Assembly (NCBI GenBank): GCA_035235625.1
Contig: CP141141.1
Location: 45,407,719 to 45,471,718 of the forward strand
DNA length: 64,000 bases
Direction of reading: 5' to 3'
From: Saururus chinensis
Taxonomy: Eukaryota > Streptophyta > Magnoliopsida > Piperales > Saururaceae
Part shown: positions 61,601-64,000 of the stretch, piece after piece
How positions within the stretch are numbered: position 1 is the first letter of the stretch
How the letters are laid out: every line of letters starts with the position of its first letter
Position numbers and translations under genes: made by a program
The notes under the pieces: model-generated
The model's input: the letters and a program-made list of their open reading frames with translations, nothing else
Databases searched by the model: none
Told to the model about the DNA's origin: nothing

Positions 61601-63388
61601 TACAAGTCAAAATGGGCAGATAGTACTTATCACTGCCTTGGTTACGTGCATCCAAAAGTAAGATCGGACATTTTCAATGTAAACAAATTACAATCTACCA
61701 GTATTCACCAAATTGTTGGTAACTAGTGTATAGTTCAAACAAAAATATACTATCTATAAAAAATAAAAGAGAATAATTAACACTCACATTTACCAGACAC
61801 ATCACATTGGTGAATAGTCGGAGATCATATTTGACTCTACAGCTAAATTCAAATAATGTGCTGTATAATTGGCATCAACACGTAAAATAAAACTAACATT
61901 ATATTACCAAATCTGCAATATTGCCAACACATTCCCCTTTCGCAGTGACATCTCCAATATTTTCTCCTTGAGCAAATGCTTTATAAATAGGAGTACGAGT
62001 GGAAGTTGACGTCACAGCACCCACATTCTACAAGGAATAGAATAAAGGTGAGATTGCAATTACAAGATTTTAATCATCATATGAAACATGATAAAGAAAC
62101 ATTGCATTAGAGCATATAAAAATATGAGGCAGTGCTGGGAATGTTACAATGCTGCTGCTGTACCCTACTGTGAATCTGTAGGGTTATATTCGTGATTAGT
62201 TGAGATGGTGAAAGGACCTGAGAGTCTGTCACGTTGAGGTAAACATTGAAAGGCTCTTTGCTTATATTACATTGTGTAGTGAAAGATACTGTCCATCAGA
62301 CACCTACATAGTCTACTAACAGTATGTCCTCCATCACTTTTCTTTCAATAAAAAAATTGTGGTCTGTAAATTACTTTGTACAATCACTTCCTCCATCATC
62401 TCATCAACTCTGTTATTAACAAACGCTATGTCTGAAATTTTAAAACAATCATTGATCCAACATACTAATAGCAAAAGTGTATAATGATACCTTAGCCACA
62501 TTGGCTGCACAAGCTAATGGAAGGAAAAGATGTGGCATTGCAGCAGTTGCCAACTCAATTCCAGCACCTAACTCCATTAACAGATCACCGGAAAATCGAA
62601 GCTGAAACAGAAGACATTGGCACTTTAGTAATAAAGAAAACTAATTTTCACTAGAGAATATCTTCCACAATGGAAGGAATATATAAGCATAATAATCAAA
62701 ATCAAAACAAAGATAAGAATATACTGTTATTACCTGTTTGAGATCATAGTCAAATTTCTTGCCTTGACGTGCAAATAGCATTTTACCGATACGACCAGCT
62801 CCATCCTGACATAGAATTAATTGTAACAACAAAAATGAGTCGAAATATTAAAAAATTACTCCAAAAGATTTAACTAAACTACTGTAGAGTTACAAACTCA
62901 ATTGAAAGAAGAAACAGATTGCAAATACTGCAAATATAGAAGTAAAACTTAGTGAAACCGATATGCAAAACCTTTTTTTTTTCAAAGCTTGAACTGAGTA
63001 TCCTAAGCATGTAAATATTATGAATAGCTACATAATGCATTTGCAGTAAGATGGCCTGGATGTGACTACCTTAAGAATCCAGTTGATAGCAACAGCACCT
63101 GAAGTAGATCTACCTCTAGATACCCCAACTGAAGTCAGCAATGTCTGTGTGGTAAAAACACCCATCGCTCCGCCAAAAAAATGCTGCAAAAAAAATGCAA
63201 GAGATAAATAACACTTATAAAAAATGCTTATGTTTCTGTCATCCAGAATGTAAGATTCCCAACCCATTTTGTTCCAAATAACTGAATACCTTCAAAGCTC
63301 TCCATGTCATGTATGGCACATATGAAGGGGTAACACTCTCGGGAAATCCTTCAGGTACAACATAAGATCTTACAAATGAAATTAGATC
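58646..63388 (-). CDS. RUS6: ROOT UV-B SENSITIVE 6 (DUF647 protein), 3' twelve exons
   Basis: RUS proteins carry the DUF647 domain and act in plastid or organelle-linked development; Arabidopsis RUS6 is embryo-essential (EMB1879). Molecular activity is unknown. Exons, 5' to 3' on the minus strand: 63388-63290, 63183-63070, 62805-62734, 62601-62491, 62027-61908, 61129-61028, 60820-60748, 60131-60048, 59969-59905, 59805-59704, 59607-59428, 58711-58646. They join in frame to 395 residues plus stop. Diagnostic segments are YVVPEGFPESVTPSY, HFFGGAMGVFTTQTLL, DGAGRIGKMLFARQGKKFDY, TSTSTRTPIYKAFAQGENIG and the C-terminal GWVMSESLLNPGRARLC. The N-terminal 100 or so residues lie beyond position 64000. 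All introns are GT-AG. No damage seen. Confidence 0.93.
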
Positions 63389-64000
63389 CTGCGAGAAGAT
63401 ACAATTCAATAATTATAACAGGTAAATACAAGTCATAACTTGAAATTGACTCTCTGATTGACCAATTTGAAAAGCCTGCCTATTTCCGTGTGGCACACCA
63501 AAACAGTCGCAAGTTAAAAAAGTTTATCTGGTGTAAGTGTGATAAACAAGAATTCTGTAACTTGTAATTAACAATTGTGGCTTAGCTACATAGCTGATAT
63601 CACAGTTTGCCAAAGAGCAGAGAGAACACAGGCATGAATTAATATGAGCCATGGGTGGATTATTGGAGCCAATTCCTTCTCTTAACAAGCCAAGATTGAG
63701 GCAGGATCCGTTCAGCTTGATTAATGTTGAAGAGGGGTTGTTAATGGGAATGTTCAAGCTCTAGCTGAAGTGAACTCCCAAAAGACTGTTTCATTCACAC
63801 GCTCCATGACCAGAATTAACGGTACTGGTGAACGAGCATTTTGGAAAATACTGCTTTCGTAGTTCTATTCCCAAATAAATATTTGGAAATCATCACATTT
63901 TAGCTTCCACTTATTTTGACCATAGAATGAGAATAGAATGGCACAAGAAATTGAGTACAGAGAAGCATGTTCCAAATTCACGAAGCAATAAGAAATTTAG
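63389..64000 (-). other. Intron of RUS6 (incomplete)
   Basis: The acceptor CTTCTCGCAG precedes the exon at 63388. No N-terminal RUS6 coding sequence is readable here, so the upstream exon lies past the window. The open stretch at 63524-63757 on the minus strand does not resemble RUS6. Confidence 0.6.

Noticed and set aside
1-64000. CRISPR arrays, riboswitches, operons and bacterial systems
   Set aside because: The window is plant nuclear DNA; no direct-repeat-spacer array or prokaryotic gene was seen.

Overview
The window is nuclear DNA from a flowering plant. It holds multi-exon genes with short, AT-rich spliceosomal introns, plant-specific protein families (methionine S-methyltransferase, a ZF-HD homeodomain factor, a ROOT UV-B SENSITIVE protein) and about 50 kb of AT-rich intergenic DNA full of plant transposons. 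The species cannot be named from the sequence. Nothing prokaryotic, organellar or viral was seen, and no tRNA, rRNA or recognisable microRNA precursor was found.

Layout. (1) 1-8674, + strand: a complete 12-exon gene for methionine S-methyltransferase (MMT). All exon joins keep frame and give 1071 residues; one intron is GC-AG. (2) 8675-16893: intergenic DNA, then a PIF/Harbinger-like transposon (TAA duplications at both ends) that carries one zinc-finger exon of a REX4-like exonuclease gene and was later hit by a 3.6-kb solo LTR (CATAG duplications). (3) 17007-18110: an endomembrane-type small heat-shock protein pseudogene, broken by a stop codon and by MITE insertion. (4) 19675-29311: a three-level nest. 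A hAT element with a perfect 8-bp duplication contains a dead Reina-like chromovirus, whose 5' LTR contains a 3.3-kb solo LTR. (5) About 29.9-32.3 kb: decayed transposon coding sequence with a DUF1985-like stretch, flanked by GCGATGG-rich repeats. (6) 33-45 kb: gene-free DNA with MITEs and dispersed repeats. (7) 46462-47235, + strand: an intact, intronless ZF-HD transcription factor gene with a GA/CT-rich upstream region. (8) 51729-57486: a nearly full-length, inactive Ty3/Gypsy element with two 550-bp LTRs and a CCACA duplication. (9) 63388-58646, - strand: twelve exons of RUS6 (DUF647), complete at the 3' end; its N-terminal part lies beyond the right edge.

How the parts relate. MMT makes S-methylmethionine, a sulfur transport and storage compound. 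RUS6 is an essential DUF647 protein. The ZF-HD protein is a nuclear regulator. They share no pathway. MMT and RUS6 are, to my recollection, immediate neighbours in Arabidopsis (At5g49810 and At5g49820), so the window looks like an ancestral gene pair now separated by about 50 kb through transposon accumulation, with a ZF-HD gene lying between. I found no candidate for a new biochemical system. The most interesting structures are the gene-fragment-carrying transposon and the triple nest.
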